Source: CAZRHH01 sp964599885 (lineage in GTDB: Bacteria > Chloroflexota > Dehalococcoidia > DSTF01 > JACRBR01). Taken from it: DNA of 5,155 nucleotides. The stretch spans positions 1-5,155 of the forward strand of contig CAZRHH010000128.1 of assembly GCA_964599885.1 (NCBI GenBank). Reading direction: 5' to 3'. The number at the start of each line of letters is the position of its first letter. Position 1 is the stretch's first letter. The notes under the pieces were generated by a model. That model ran no database searches and was not told where the DNA came from. It saw only the letters and a program-made list of their open reading frames with translations. This document shows, piece by piece, positions 1 to 5,155 of this stretch. The translations under genes and the position numbers were made by a program.

Positions 1-1
1 G

Positions 2-727
2 ATCAGCGCGCGGCTGCGGCGCGGCGTGCCGCTCGAAACGCCGCTAGGCGTCGTCGTGGCGCGTGCCGGCGACGCGTACAACGTCACGCTGTCCGACGAC
101 GACGGTGACATCGCGACGGCGAGCGTTGAGGTGGCGGCGCTGGATGCGGCGCCGACGCCGGGCGCGGCGCTGCCGGGCGCGCCGAATGCGGACGTCGCGG
201 CTGATCTCGCCGAGATGGCGCGGATCGCCGAGCCGTCGCGGGGGCCGTTCTTCGAGGAGACGGGCGACCATCCGCTCCCGGGTTGCTTCTCCTGCGGCCC
301 CGCCAATCCGGACGGCATGCGCATCTATCCGCGCTTCGCCAGCGACCGTGACACGTGGGCGCGCTGGCAGCCGGATCCGGCCTTCGACGACGGCGACGGT
401 ACGCTCGCAACGACGATCATCGCCGCCGCGCTCGACTGCAGCTCCGGCATCTGCCTGCCGGTCGAGCAGCAACAGCAACTGCTCGCCGAGGATGCCTTCT
501 TCCTGCTCGGCTCGCTCGACGTGCGCTACCTGCGCGTCGCGCCACTCGCGCTCGACGGCGGCTACCGCGTCGTCGCCCGTTCGCTCCGCCGCGAAGGCCG
601 CAAGTTCTTCGGCCTGTCAGCGCTCTTCGGCGCCGACGATCAGTTGTACGCGACGGCGGAGGCGGTGTGGATCGTGGCCGCCATCCCGCGTTCCGCCGCC
701 TTCGGCCCGGCAGAACCCAGGATCTAG
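2..727 (+). CDS. Hotdog-fold (PaaI/thioesterase-like) protein, 5'-truncated by the window edge
   Basis: The reading frame is open from the left edge to a TAG at 725-727, giving 241 residues of a longer protein. A GTG at 26 exists, but the residues before it (ISARLRRG) fit the body of the protein, so the true start probably lies outside the window. The recognisable core is HPLPGCFSCGPANPDGMRIY at fragment residues about 90-109, a CxxCG-P-NP-GLR-type signature. LDCSSG follows near residue 144, then a beta-rich C-terminal half (DVRYLRVAPL, YRVVARSLRREGRKFF, YATAEAVWIV). Together these resemble hotdog-fold acyl-CoA thioesterase-like proteins, including two-domain versions seen in actinobacteria, where an RLRRP-PLE-type segment precedes the motif. 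The substrate cannot be told, and neither catalysis nor a pathway can be assigned. It is followed by a 163-bp repeat-bearing gap, so it is probably not in one operon with asd. Confidence in the reading frame is high; the family is moderately supported. Confidence 0.72.
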   Translation: MSARLRRGVPLETPLGVVVARAGDAYNVTLSDDDGDIATASVEVAALDAAPTPGAALPGAPNADVAADLAEMARIAEPSRGPFFEETGDHPLPGCFSCGPANPDGMRIYPRFASDRDTWARWQPDPAFDDGDGTLATTIIAAALDCSSGICLPVEQQQQLLAEDAFFLLGSLDVRYLRVAPLALDGGYRVVARSLRREGRKFFGLSALFGADDQLYATAEAVWIVAAIPRSAAFGPAEPRI

Positions 728-736
728 AACAGGGAA

Positions 737-758
737 TTGGACGGAGTCGTGCGTCCAA
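737..758. other. Small hairpin after the hotdog gene
   Basis: TTGGACG at 737-743 pairs perfectly with CGTCCAA at 752-758 around an 8-nt loop, starting 10 bases after the stop codon. On the plus strand it is followed by A residues rather than T, so it lacks the U tract of a standard intrinsic terminator. It could still mark the transcript end or be chance. Confidence 0.35.
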
Positions 759-761
759 AAA

Positions 762-802
762 GCCTCTGCGCTCCTTCGCGTCCTCTGCGCCTTTGCGGTG
801 AA
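762..802 (-). repeat. Dispersed CGCAGAGG-type repeat, copy A (inverted relative to copy B)
   Basis: Read on the minus strand, this begins TTCACCGCAAAGGCGCAGAG and continues as imperfect CGCAGAGG/CGCAAAGG units of 8-9 bp. It matches 2827-2867 on the plus strand over about 41 bp, at roughly 80% identity with one 1-bp gap, so the two copies are inverted relative to each other and bracket asd-dapA. Nothing in it codes. Similar ACCGCAGAGGCGCAGAGG runs are familiar as dispersed intergenic repeats in several GC-rich environmental bacterial genomes. Confidence 0.8.
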
Positions 803-808
803 CCGAAC

Positions 809-836
809 CCGACGTCCGACCTCCGACTTCCGATCG
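809..836. repeat. Heptanucleotide array upstream of asd (CCGACNT, 4 units)
   Basis: Four consecutive 7-bp units, CCGACGT, CCGACCT, CCGACTT and CCGATCG, lie 54 bp before the asd start. A 22-bp stretch (818-839) matches 3069-3090 at the start of tsaD at 20 of 22 positions, showing that both belong to one repeat family with consensus CCNNCTT. The unit length is not a multiple of three and nothing here is coding. Confidence 0.8.
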
Positions 837-875
837 CCCTATCCAGAATGTTACGCTTGCCCAACACACAGACAC

Positions 876-883
876 GGAGCGGA
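876..883 (+). promoter_or_regulatory. Likely ribosome binding site of asd
   Basis: GGAG at 876-879 and GGA at 881-883 lie 11 and 7 bases before the ATG at 891. This supports the 891 start over the longer open frame that extends upstream through the repeats. Confidence 0.5.
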
Positions 884-890
884 ACGAAAA

Positions 891-1907
891 ATGGCCAAGC
901 AGTACAACGTGGCCGTTGTCGGTGCGACGGGCGTCGTCGGCGAAGCATTCCTCAGCATCGTCGCCGAGCGCGGCTTCCCGCTGAAGGGGCTGAAGCTGCT
1001 CGCGACCGCCCGCTCGGCCGGCAAGCGCATCCGCTTCGGTGAGGGCGAGATCGTCGTCGGAGAGACGACGCCGCAGTCGTTCGCCGGCTCCGACTTCGTG
1101 TTCATTTCTGCGTCCGGCGCCGCCTCCCGCGAATACGCGCCGATCGCCCGCGACGCCGGCGCGATCGTCATCGACGACTCGAGCGTCTGGCGGCAGGACC
1201 CCGACGTGCCGCTCGTCGTCCCGGAGATCAACGCCGAAGATGTCGACGCCCACAAGGGCATCCTCGCGATCCCCAACTGTTCGACGACGCCGCTCGTGCT
1301 CTGCCTGGCGCCGCTGCACAAGCTGAACCGCGTCACGCGCGTCGTCGCCGACACCTATCAGTCCGTCTCCGGCACCGGCACCGCCGCCGTCGGCGAGCTC
1401 GACGCGCAGTCGCGCGCCTGGGCCTCCGGCGGCGAGCACGCGGCGAGCGTCTATCCGCACCCGATCGCCTTCAACGTGCTGCCGCAGGTCGACGTCTTCA
1501 TGGACGACGGCTACACGAAAGAGGAATGGAAGATGATGGCCGAGACGCGCAAGATTCTGCACGAACCGGGGCTGCCGCTCTCGGCGACGTGCGTGCGCGT
1601 GCCGGTGTTCATCAGCCACAGCGTCGCCGCGCACGTCGAGTTCGAGCGCCCGATCTCGCCCGACGAAGTGCGCGCCATTCTCCGCACGGCGCCGGGCGTC
1701 GTCGTCCAGGACGACCCGGCGTCGAACAGTTACCCGACGCCGCTCGCCGCCGCAGGCAAAGACCCGGCGTATGTCGGCCGGATCAGGCGCGACTCGTCGC
1801 ACCCGAACGGCATCGCGATCTGGATCTCGACGGACAACATCCGCAAGGGCGCCGCGCTGAACGCGATCCAGATCGCCGAGACGATGATCGAACGCGGACT
1901 GGTGTAG
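891..1907 (+). CDS. asd: Aspartate-semialdehyde dehydrogenase
   Basis: This 338-residue protein is the usual length for the family. It is the NADPH-dependent cytoplasmic enzyme that reduces L-aspartyl-4-phosphate to L-aspartate 4-semialdehyde, the branch point to diaminopimelate/lysine, threonine and methionine. The Rossmann signature GATGVVG is at residues 11-17. The catalytic cysteine is C130 in IPNCSTTPLV, and the conserved active-site glutamine is Q157 in TYQSVSGTG. The substrate-binding arginine and general-base histidine are R236 and H243 in RVPVFISHS. The C-terminal KGAALNAIQIAE helix is intact. In homologues I recall, the residue before the histidine is usually Gly (GHS); here it is Ser242. 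The frame is open far upstream, but homology begins at MAKQYNVAVVGATG, a GGAG/GGA precedes this ATG, and the upstream part is repeat DNA. The gene is followed 19 bp later by dapA, so the two are almost certainly co-transcribed. Identification is very secure. Confidence 0.97.
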   Translation: MAKQYNVAVVGATGVVGEAFLSIVAERGFPLKGLKLLATARSAGKRIRFGEGEIVVGETTPQSFAGSDFVFISASGAASREYAPIARDAGAIVIDDSSVWRQDPDVPLVVPEINAEDVDAHKGILAIPNCSTTPLVLCLAPLHKLNRVTRVVADTYQSVSGTGTAAVGELDAQSRAWASGGEHAASVYPHPIAFNVLPQVDVFMDDGYTKEEWKMMAETRKILHEPGLPLSATCVRVPVFISHSVAAHVEFERPISPDEVRAILRTAPGVVVQDDPASNSYPTPLAAAGKDPAYVGRIRRDSSHPNGIAIWISTDNIRKGAALNAIQIAETMIERGLV

Positions 1908-1918
1908 CCGGCCGAAGC

Positions 1919-1923
1919 GAGGA
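1919..1923 (+). promoter_or_regulatory. Ribosome binding site of dapA supporting a GTG start
   Basis: GAGGA sits 3 bases before the GTG at 1927, inside the 19-bp gap after asd. The spacing is short, but there is no better in-frame start: the next ATG, at residue 10, falls inside the conserved AMVTPF motif. Confidence 0.5.
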
Positions 1924-1926
1924 ACC

Positions 1927-2820
<894 letters not shown>

Positions 2821-2826
2821 TTCGGA

Positions 2827-2867
2827 TTCACCGCAAAGACGCAGAGGTCGCAGAGGAAGCGCAAAGG
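2827..2867 (+). repeat. Dispersed CGCAGAGG-type repeat, copy B
   Basis: This starts 7 bases after the dapA stop with TTCACCGCAAAGACGCAGAG and continues with CGCAGAGG and GCGCAAAGG. It is the inverted counterpart of 762-802. It is non-coding, as it lies in the gap between dapA and tsaD. Confidence 0.8.
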
Positions 2868-2882
2868 TCTGGAAGGTTGAAC

Positions 2883-2905
2883 CACAGAGGCACAGAGGCA
2901 CAGAG
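2883..2905 (+). repeat. Short tandem repeat, CACAGAGG x 2.9
   Basis: Three head-to-tail copies of CACAGAGG (2883, 2891, 2899; the last lacks its final G) follow copy B after a 15-bp gap. The unit is close to the CGCAGAGG unit of the preceding repeat, so it is probably a variant of the same repeat class. Confidence 0.75.
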
Positions 2906-2913
2906 ATTCTGTA

Positions 2914-2937
2914 GGGGCGAACCTGCGTGTTCGCCCC
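2914..2937. repeat. Palindromic repeat with perfect 9-bp stem (GGGGCGAAC / GTTCGCCCC)
   Basis: GGGGCGAAC at 2914-2922 pairs with GTTCGCCCC at 2929-2937 around a 6-nt loop. GTA at 2911-2913 can pair with TAC at 2940-2942 beyond a GG bulge. It resembles GTAGGGGCGA...TCGCCCC palindromes that recur in intergenic DNA of some GC-rich genomes. There is no T tract, so a terminator role after dapA is possible but unproven. The GC-rich stretch at 2965-2990 (GGGC...GCCCC) may be a worn second half of the same element. Confidence 0.7.
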
Positions 2938-2995
2938 GGTACAGCGCGCCTGCTCCCCCGATGCGGGCGGACACCGGCGCGCGTTGCCCCGAACG

Positions 2996-4345
2996 ATGAC
3001 GATCCAGCCTCCAGCTTCCAGCCGCCAGCCTCGCGATAGTGCGGCTCAATCGCCCGATTCGCGCCTGCGACCTCCGGCTTCCGATCTCCCACGTCCGTCC
3101 CTGATCCTCGGTATCGAGACCTCCTGCGATGAAACGGCGGCCGCCGTCGTCGCGGACGGGCGCTACGTGCTGTCGAACGTGATTGCGTCGCAGTTTCACC
3201 TGCATGCGCAGTACGGCGGTGTCGTGCCGGAAGTCGCGTCGCGGCATCATCTGGAGGTGATCCTGCAGGTGATCGACGCCGCGCTCGCCGAGGCGGGCGT
3301 GACGTGGGGCGATCTCGCCGGCGTCGCCGTCACGGCCGGGCCGGGGCTGGCCGGCGCGCTGCTCGTCGGCGTCAACACGGCGAAGACGCTGGCCTACGCG
3401 CACGACCTGCCGCTGCTCGGCGTCAATCACCTTGAAGCGCATCTCTACGCCAACTGGCTCGACGCTGATTGGAAGCCGGAAGCGGGAAGCGAGAAGCGAG
3501 AGGCGAGAACCGAGAAACGGGAGGCGGGAGGCGGGAAGCGGGAAGACGCCGCCGATCCAGCCTCCAGCGTCCAGCGTCCAGTGTCGGAGAGGGCGGACTC
3601 CGCTGCTTACCAAGCGCCGCCGCTGCCGGCGTTAGGGCTGATCGTCTCCGGCGGCCACACCGACCTGGTGCTGATGCGCGATCACGGGGACTACCAGCGC
3701 CTCGGCCGCACGCGCGACGACGCGGCAGGCGAGGCGTTCGACAAGGTCGGCAGGCTGCTCGGCCTCGGCTTCCCCGGTGGCCCGGCGATCGAACGCACCG
3801 CCCGCGAGGCGCCGAACCCGTCGTTGCGCCTGCCGCGCGCCTGGCTCAAAGGCACCGACGACTTCAGCTTCAGCGGGCTGAAGACGGCCGTACTGCATAT
3901 GCTGCGCGACGAGGGCAGCGCGCAGACTGCGGCCAGCATCCGAGACGACGGCGCCGCCACTGGCAGCGCAACCCCAGGCAAGTTCGCGGCGCCTCCGCCC
4001 CGGCGACGTCCAGAGCCCGCCGCGACATTGCCGGGCATCATGCCCGCGGAGATTGCGTCGGCGTTTCAGGCGTCCGTGATCGACGTGCTGACGAAGAAGG
4101 CCGCCGCCGCCGCCGCGCGCGAGGGCGTGCGCAGCGTGCTGCTGTCGGGGGGCGTCGCCGCGAACCGCGCGCTCAAGGACGCGCTGATCGCGCGCTCGCC
4201 GGTGCCCGTCTTCACGCCGCCGCCCGTCCTCTGCACCGACAACGGCGCGATGATCGCCGCCTGCGCGTACTACCGTTTCGATGCGTTGCGCGCCGGTTGG
4301 GCGCTCAATCCCGACCCCGCGATGCGGTTTGCGGTGGCGCCGTAA
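2996..4345 (+). CDS. tsaD: tRNA N6-adenosine threonylcarbamoyltransferase TsaD with repeat-derived insertions
   Basis: TsaD (Kae1/YgjD family) transfers the threonylcarbamoyl group from threonylcarbamoyl-AMP to A37 of ANN-decoding tRNAs, working with TsaB and TsaE. Conserved parts seen are ILGIETSCDETA (from residue 37), YGGVVPEVASRHH, GPGLAGALLVG, the metal ligands H145 and H149 (HLEAH), SGGHT (218-222), DDAAGEAFDK, FSFSGLKTAV, GGVAANRAL and CTDNGAMIA with metal ligand D415. At 449 residues it is about 110 longer than the usual 335-345. The excess is in three places: an N-terminal extension of about 35 residues made of repeat DNA, about 50 residues at 157-206 (also repeat DNA), and a Pro/Ala/Arg-rich stretch of about 40 residues at 308-347. 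The start is uncertain. ATG 2996 is the only in-frame ATG before the conserved core, with GTG 2927 and TTG 2984 as alternatives, and none has a good Shine-Dalgarno sequence. The frame is otherwise intact. It could be functional with disordered loops, or the start could be damaged. Confidence 0.93.
   Translation: MTIQPPASSRQPRDSAAQSPDSRLRPPASDLPRPSLILGIETSCDETAAAVVADGRYVLSNVIASQFHLHAQYGGVVPEVASRHHLEVILQVIDAALAEAGVTWGDLAGVAVTAGPGLAGALLVGVNTAKTLAYAHDLPLLGVNHLEAHLYANWLDADWKPEAGSEKREARTEKREAGGGKREDAADPASSVQRPVSERADSAAYQAPPLPALGLIVSGGHTDLVLMRDHGDYQRLGRTRDDAAGEAFDKVGRLLGLGFPGGPAIERTAREAPNPSLRLPRAWLKGTDDFSFSGLKTAVLHMLRDEGSAQTAASIRDDGAATGSATPGKFAAPPPRRRPEPAATLPGIMPAEIASAFQASVIDVLTKKAAAAAAREGVRSVLLSGGVAANRALKDALIARSPVPVFTPPPVLCTDNGAMIAACAYYRFDALRAGWALNPDPAMRFAVAP
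3003..3100. repeat. Heptanucleotide-phased region forming the TsaD N-terminus
   Basis: From 3003 to 3100 the sequence can be cut into 14 consecutive 7-mers in one phase. The first four are TCCAGCC, TCCAGCT, TCCAGCC and GCCAGCC. The middle is degenerate. The last units include TCCGGCT, TCCGATC, TCCCACG and TCCGTCC. The conserved TsaD core starts at base 3101. The final part matches 818-839 upstream of asd (20 of 22 bases), and the first 22 bp (3001-3022) match 3554-3575 inside tsaD at 21 of 22. The middle contains CGCGA (3032-3036) and TCGCG (3059-3063), which can pair. Confidence 0.75.
3471..3547. repeat. Heptanucleotide array inside tsaD (GGAAGCG, 11 units)
   Basis: Eleven uninterrupted 7-mers are GGAAGCC, GGAAGCG twice, AGAAGCG, AGAGGCG, AGAACCG, AGAAACG, GGAGGCG twice, GGAAGCG and GGAAGAC. 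The reverse complement gives the CCNNCTT consensus of the other arrays, here with NN mostly CG. It encodes TsaD residues 159-184, a charged Lys/Glu/Arg-rich stretch with a 7-residue period (EKREART, EKREAGG), because three units make 21 nt. Four GGG runs spaced by 4 nt at 3519-3542 match a G-quadruplex motif on the coding strand. Confidence 0.9.
3556..3583. repeat. Heptanucleotide array inside tsaD, opposite orientation (TCCAGCN, 4 units)
   Basis: TCCAGCC, TCCAGCG, TCCAGCG and TCCAGTG lie 8 bp after the purine-rich array and run in the opposite sense. It shares its flank and units with 3001-3022. It encodes about residues 187-196 of TsaD. Confidence 0.85.
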
Positions 4346-4438
4346 TGCCTTGCTCCGGCGCGGGTGATCCGTCGAACAGCCACTTTCGGCGGGCAGCGCG
4401 CGAAGACGGCGGGTGCAGGGCGCAGCGCCTGCCGGGGG

Positions 4439-4457
4439 TCTGGGGGTGTCCCCCAGA
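4439..4457. terminator. Strong hairpin in copy 1, possible terminator for tsaD
   Basis: TCTGGGGG (4439-4446) pairs with CCCCCAGA (4450-4457) over a 3-nt TGT loop, 94 bases after the tsaD stop, followed by TCTCATTCACTC. The U tract is weak. The hairpin is identical in both repeat copies. It lies between converging genes, where a terminator is expected. Confidence 0.5.
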
Positions 4458-4543
4458 TCTCTCATTCACTCAAGAAAAGCAGCGGATGCGAAGGCAGACG
4501 CTGCGCTGCCTCGATACGCGCCACCGCGGTCCATGTCGATGGC

Positions 4544-4582
4544 TCACGAGAGCGGACAGCGTCCGCACCCGCCCTGCGTACA
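4544..4582 (-). pseudogene. Relic 3' end of a DUF2851 gene (last 12 codons and stop)
   Basis: Read on the minus strand, these 39 bases encode CTQGGCGRCPLS followed by TGA, exactly the C-terminus of the intact gene at 4716-4754. The two stretches differ at four bases (GGG/GGC, GGA/GGC, CGC/CGT, TGT/TGC), every one a synonymous third position. Upstream the similarity fades with small gaps (CTGGAACGATGG against CTGAACAAGG) and the frame no longer matches, so this is a fragment and not a gene. Confidence 0.8.
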
Positions 4583-4599
4583 CCGTGCCATCGTTCCAG

Positions 4600-4756
4600 G
4601 ACGGCGGGTGCAGGGCGCAGCGCCCGCCGGGGGTCTGGGGGTGTCCCCCAGATTTCTCATTCATTCAGGAAAGCAGCGGATGCGATAGCAGACGCTGCGC
4701 TGTTCGGTCAGGCACTCACGAGAGCGGGCAACGGCCGCAGCCGCCCTGCGTACACC
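4600..4756. repeat. Direct repeat, copy 2
   Basis: This is the partner of 4405-4584. Its left part is non-coding and its right part (4716-4756) is the real 3' end of the DUF2851 gene, so the repeat spans a gene boundary. CGGCGGG (4602-4608) pairs perfectly with CCCGCCG (4623-4629). AGCAGCG followed by CGCTGCG near 4673-4699 can form a further stem, present in both copies. Confidence 0.9.
4634..4652. terminator. Strong hairpin in copy 2, possible terminator between convergent genes
   Basis: TCTGGGGG (4634-4641) pairs with CCCCCAGA (4645-4652) over a TGT loop, followed on the plus strand by TTTCTCATTCATT. It lies 64 bases past the DUF2851 stop on the minus strand, where no T tract follows. The motif GGGGGTCTGGGGGTG looks like a dispersed intergenic repeat rather than a gene-specific terminator. 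Confidence 0.45.
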
Positions 4757-5155
4757 ACTCCTTGTTCAGCGCCAGCAGCCCCTGCGCGCGCCGCGCGTTG
4801 ATCGGCACGCGCACGCCGCCTGACGCGAGCGACGCCTCGAGGAATTTGGTAGATCCGTACGCAGCGGGCCGCGGTAGCCGCGCGAACAGTGCCCGCGCCC
4901 GCTCGCCGTCCCCGCACGCCGCGGCGACCGGCAGCACCACATTGATGATGATCTCCAGCGCGCGCGAGCGGCCGATGAAGCCCGGCGGCAACCGGCAGGG
5001 CGGCGCGCAGAGGTCGTAGTGCGAGAGCCAGTAGCCGCGCGCCTTTGCGCTCGTCAGCGGCGCGATCGCCTCGCTCACGGTCGCCGCGTCCAGCACATCG
5101 AGCAGCGCCGAGGGCGTGCCCAGCGCGTCGAGCAGCGCGGCGGCGGCGGCGATCC
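4716..5155 (-). CDS. DUF2851 family protein, C-terminal part (start lies beyond the window)
   Basis: On the minus strand the frame is open from the right edge to TGA at 4716-4718, giving about 145 residues. A GTG exists at 5096, but the upstream residues (IAAAAALLDALGTPSALLDV) are open and continuous, so this is the tail of a longer protein. The pattern GFIGRSRALEIIINVVLPVA, a LPRPAAYGSTKFLE segment, VPINARRAQGLLALNKEWC and a final Cys cluster CTQGGCGRCP (C-x4-C-x2-C) match the C-terminal region of DUF2851 proteins as I remember them (NxxRRQQGL followed by CxxxxCxxCP). The family has no assigned function that I know. The three cysteines could bind a metal or a cluster, which is inference. No signal or membrane segment is visible in this part. 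It converges on tsaD, and its last 12 codons are duplicated at 4544-4582. Confidence 0.8.
   Translation of the reverse strand, partial: IAAAAALLDALGTPSALLDVLDAATVSEAIAPLTSAKARGYWLSHYDLCAPPCRLPPGFIGRSRALEIIINVVLPVAAACGDGERARALFARLPRPAAYGSTKFLEASLASGGVRVPINARRAQGLLALNKEWCTQGGCGRCPLS

Larger units (their letters stand above)
4405..4584. repeat. Direct repeat, copy 1
   Basis: It opens with GACGGCGGGTGCAGGGCGCA and is offset by 195 bp from copy 2. The non-coding block 4405-4508 matches 4600-4702 with about seven differences including one 1-bp gap (about 93% identity). After a divergent segment (about 30 bp here, about 12 bp in copy 2) the copies rejoin at CTCACGAGAGCGG and continue to CGTACACC. 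CGGCGGG (4407-4413) can pair with CCTGCCG (4428-4434) with one G-U; in copy 2 the same stem is fully Watson-Crick, so the difference keeps the pairing. Confidence 0.9.
4346..4715. other. Convergent intergenic region between tsaD and the DUF2851 gene
   Basis: These 370 bp hold no convincing gene. They contain the tandem duplication 4405-4584 and the first part of its partner 4600-4756, two strong hairpins and a relic gene end at 4544-4582. In the first 59 bases (4346-4404) I see nothing identifiable. Confidence 0.7.

Noticed and set aside
728..890. Lysine riboswitch or other leader controlling asd-dapA
   Set aside because: The gap consists largely of dispersed repeats and I could not recognise any conserved riboswitch core.
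63..1907. A long plus-strand open frame that would extend asd upstream to 63
   Set aside because: The upstream part is Arg/Ser-rich frame-shadow translation of the hotdog gene and of repeats; Asd homology and the ribosome binding site place the start at 891.
4346..4404. A possible third, worn copy of the direct repeat (CACTTTCGGCGGGCAGCG against CACTCACGAGAGCGGGCA)
   Set aside because: The resemblance is short and needs gaps; it is within what GC-rich composition gives by chance.
4405..4756. CRISPR array or integron attachment site
   Set aside because: There are only two long, unevenly spaced copies, one overlapping a coding end; there are no regular short repeats, cas genes or integrase.
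4364..4801. Plus-strand open frames across the tandem duplication, giving a repeated peptide (GAGRSA-RGSGGVPQISHS)
   Set aside because: The peptide repeat simply follows from the DNA duplication, which overlaps the minus-strand gene end and hairpins; no start signal is evident.
3469..5019. A 516-residue plus-strand open frame overlapping tsaD and the duplicated region
   Set aside because: It runs out of frame through conserved tsaD and antisense to the DUF2851 gene; the translation is repetitive and has no family features.

Overview
The window is a GC-rich stretch of ordinary bacterial chromosome. It carries four genes on the plus strand and the end of a fifth on the minus strand. The intergenic DNA is packed with short dispersed repeats. 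The gene set, the DUF2851 gene and the style of the repeats (CRCAGAGG runs, 7-bp CCNNCTT arrays, GGGGCGAAC hairpins, GGGGGTCTGGGGG hairpins) suggest an uncultured Chloroflexota-like bacterium. This placement is an inference with modest confidence, because no rRNA or lineage-specific marker is present.

Layout. Positions 2-727 hold the 3' part of a hotdog-fold (PaaI-like) protein that begins before the window. Positions 728-890 are a repeat-bearing gap. Positions 891-1907 (asd) and 1927-2820 (dapA) are 19 bp apart and form a two-gene operon. They encode consecutive enzymes of the aspartate branch leading to diaminopimelate and lysine: aspartate-semialdehyde dehydrogenase makes the aldehyde that DapA condenses with pyruvate. 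Positions 2821-3100 are a mosaic of at least three repeat families that runs into the start of tsaD (2996-4345), the tRNA N6-threonylcarbamoyladenosine (t6A) enzyme. Positions 4346-4715 are non-coding and contain a tandem duplication with strong hairpins. Positions 4716-5155 (minus strand) are the C-terminal part of a DUF2851 protein, convergent with tsaD.

I see no defence system, mobile-element gene, CRISPR array or RNA gene. The unusual content is how repeats have become part of genes. Heptanucleotide arrays of one family (CCNNCTT, with the variable NN largely uniform within each array) occur upstream of asd, make up nearly all of the N-terminal extension of TsaD, and form an in-frame insertion of about 50 residues between TsaD's metal-binding HxxxH motif and its SGGH loop. 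Separately, the region downstream of the DUF2851 gene holds a second copy of that gene's last 12 codons and stop. The two copies differ at four bases, all synonymous, which points to a relic of a once-functional paralogue or duplicated gene end.
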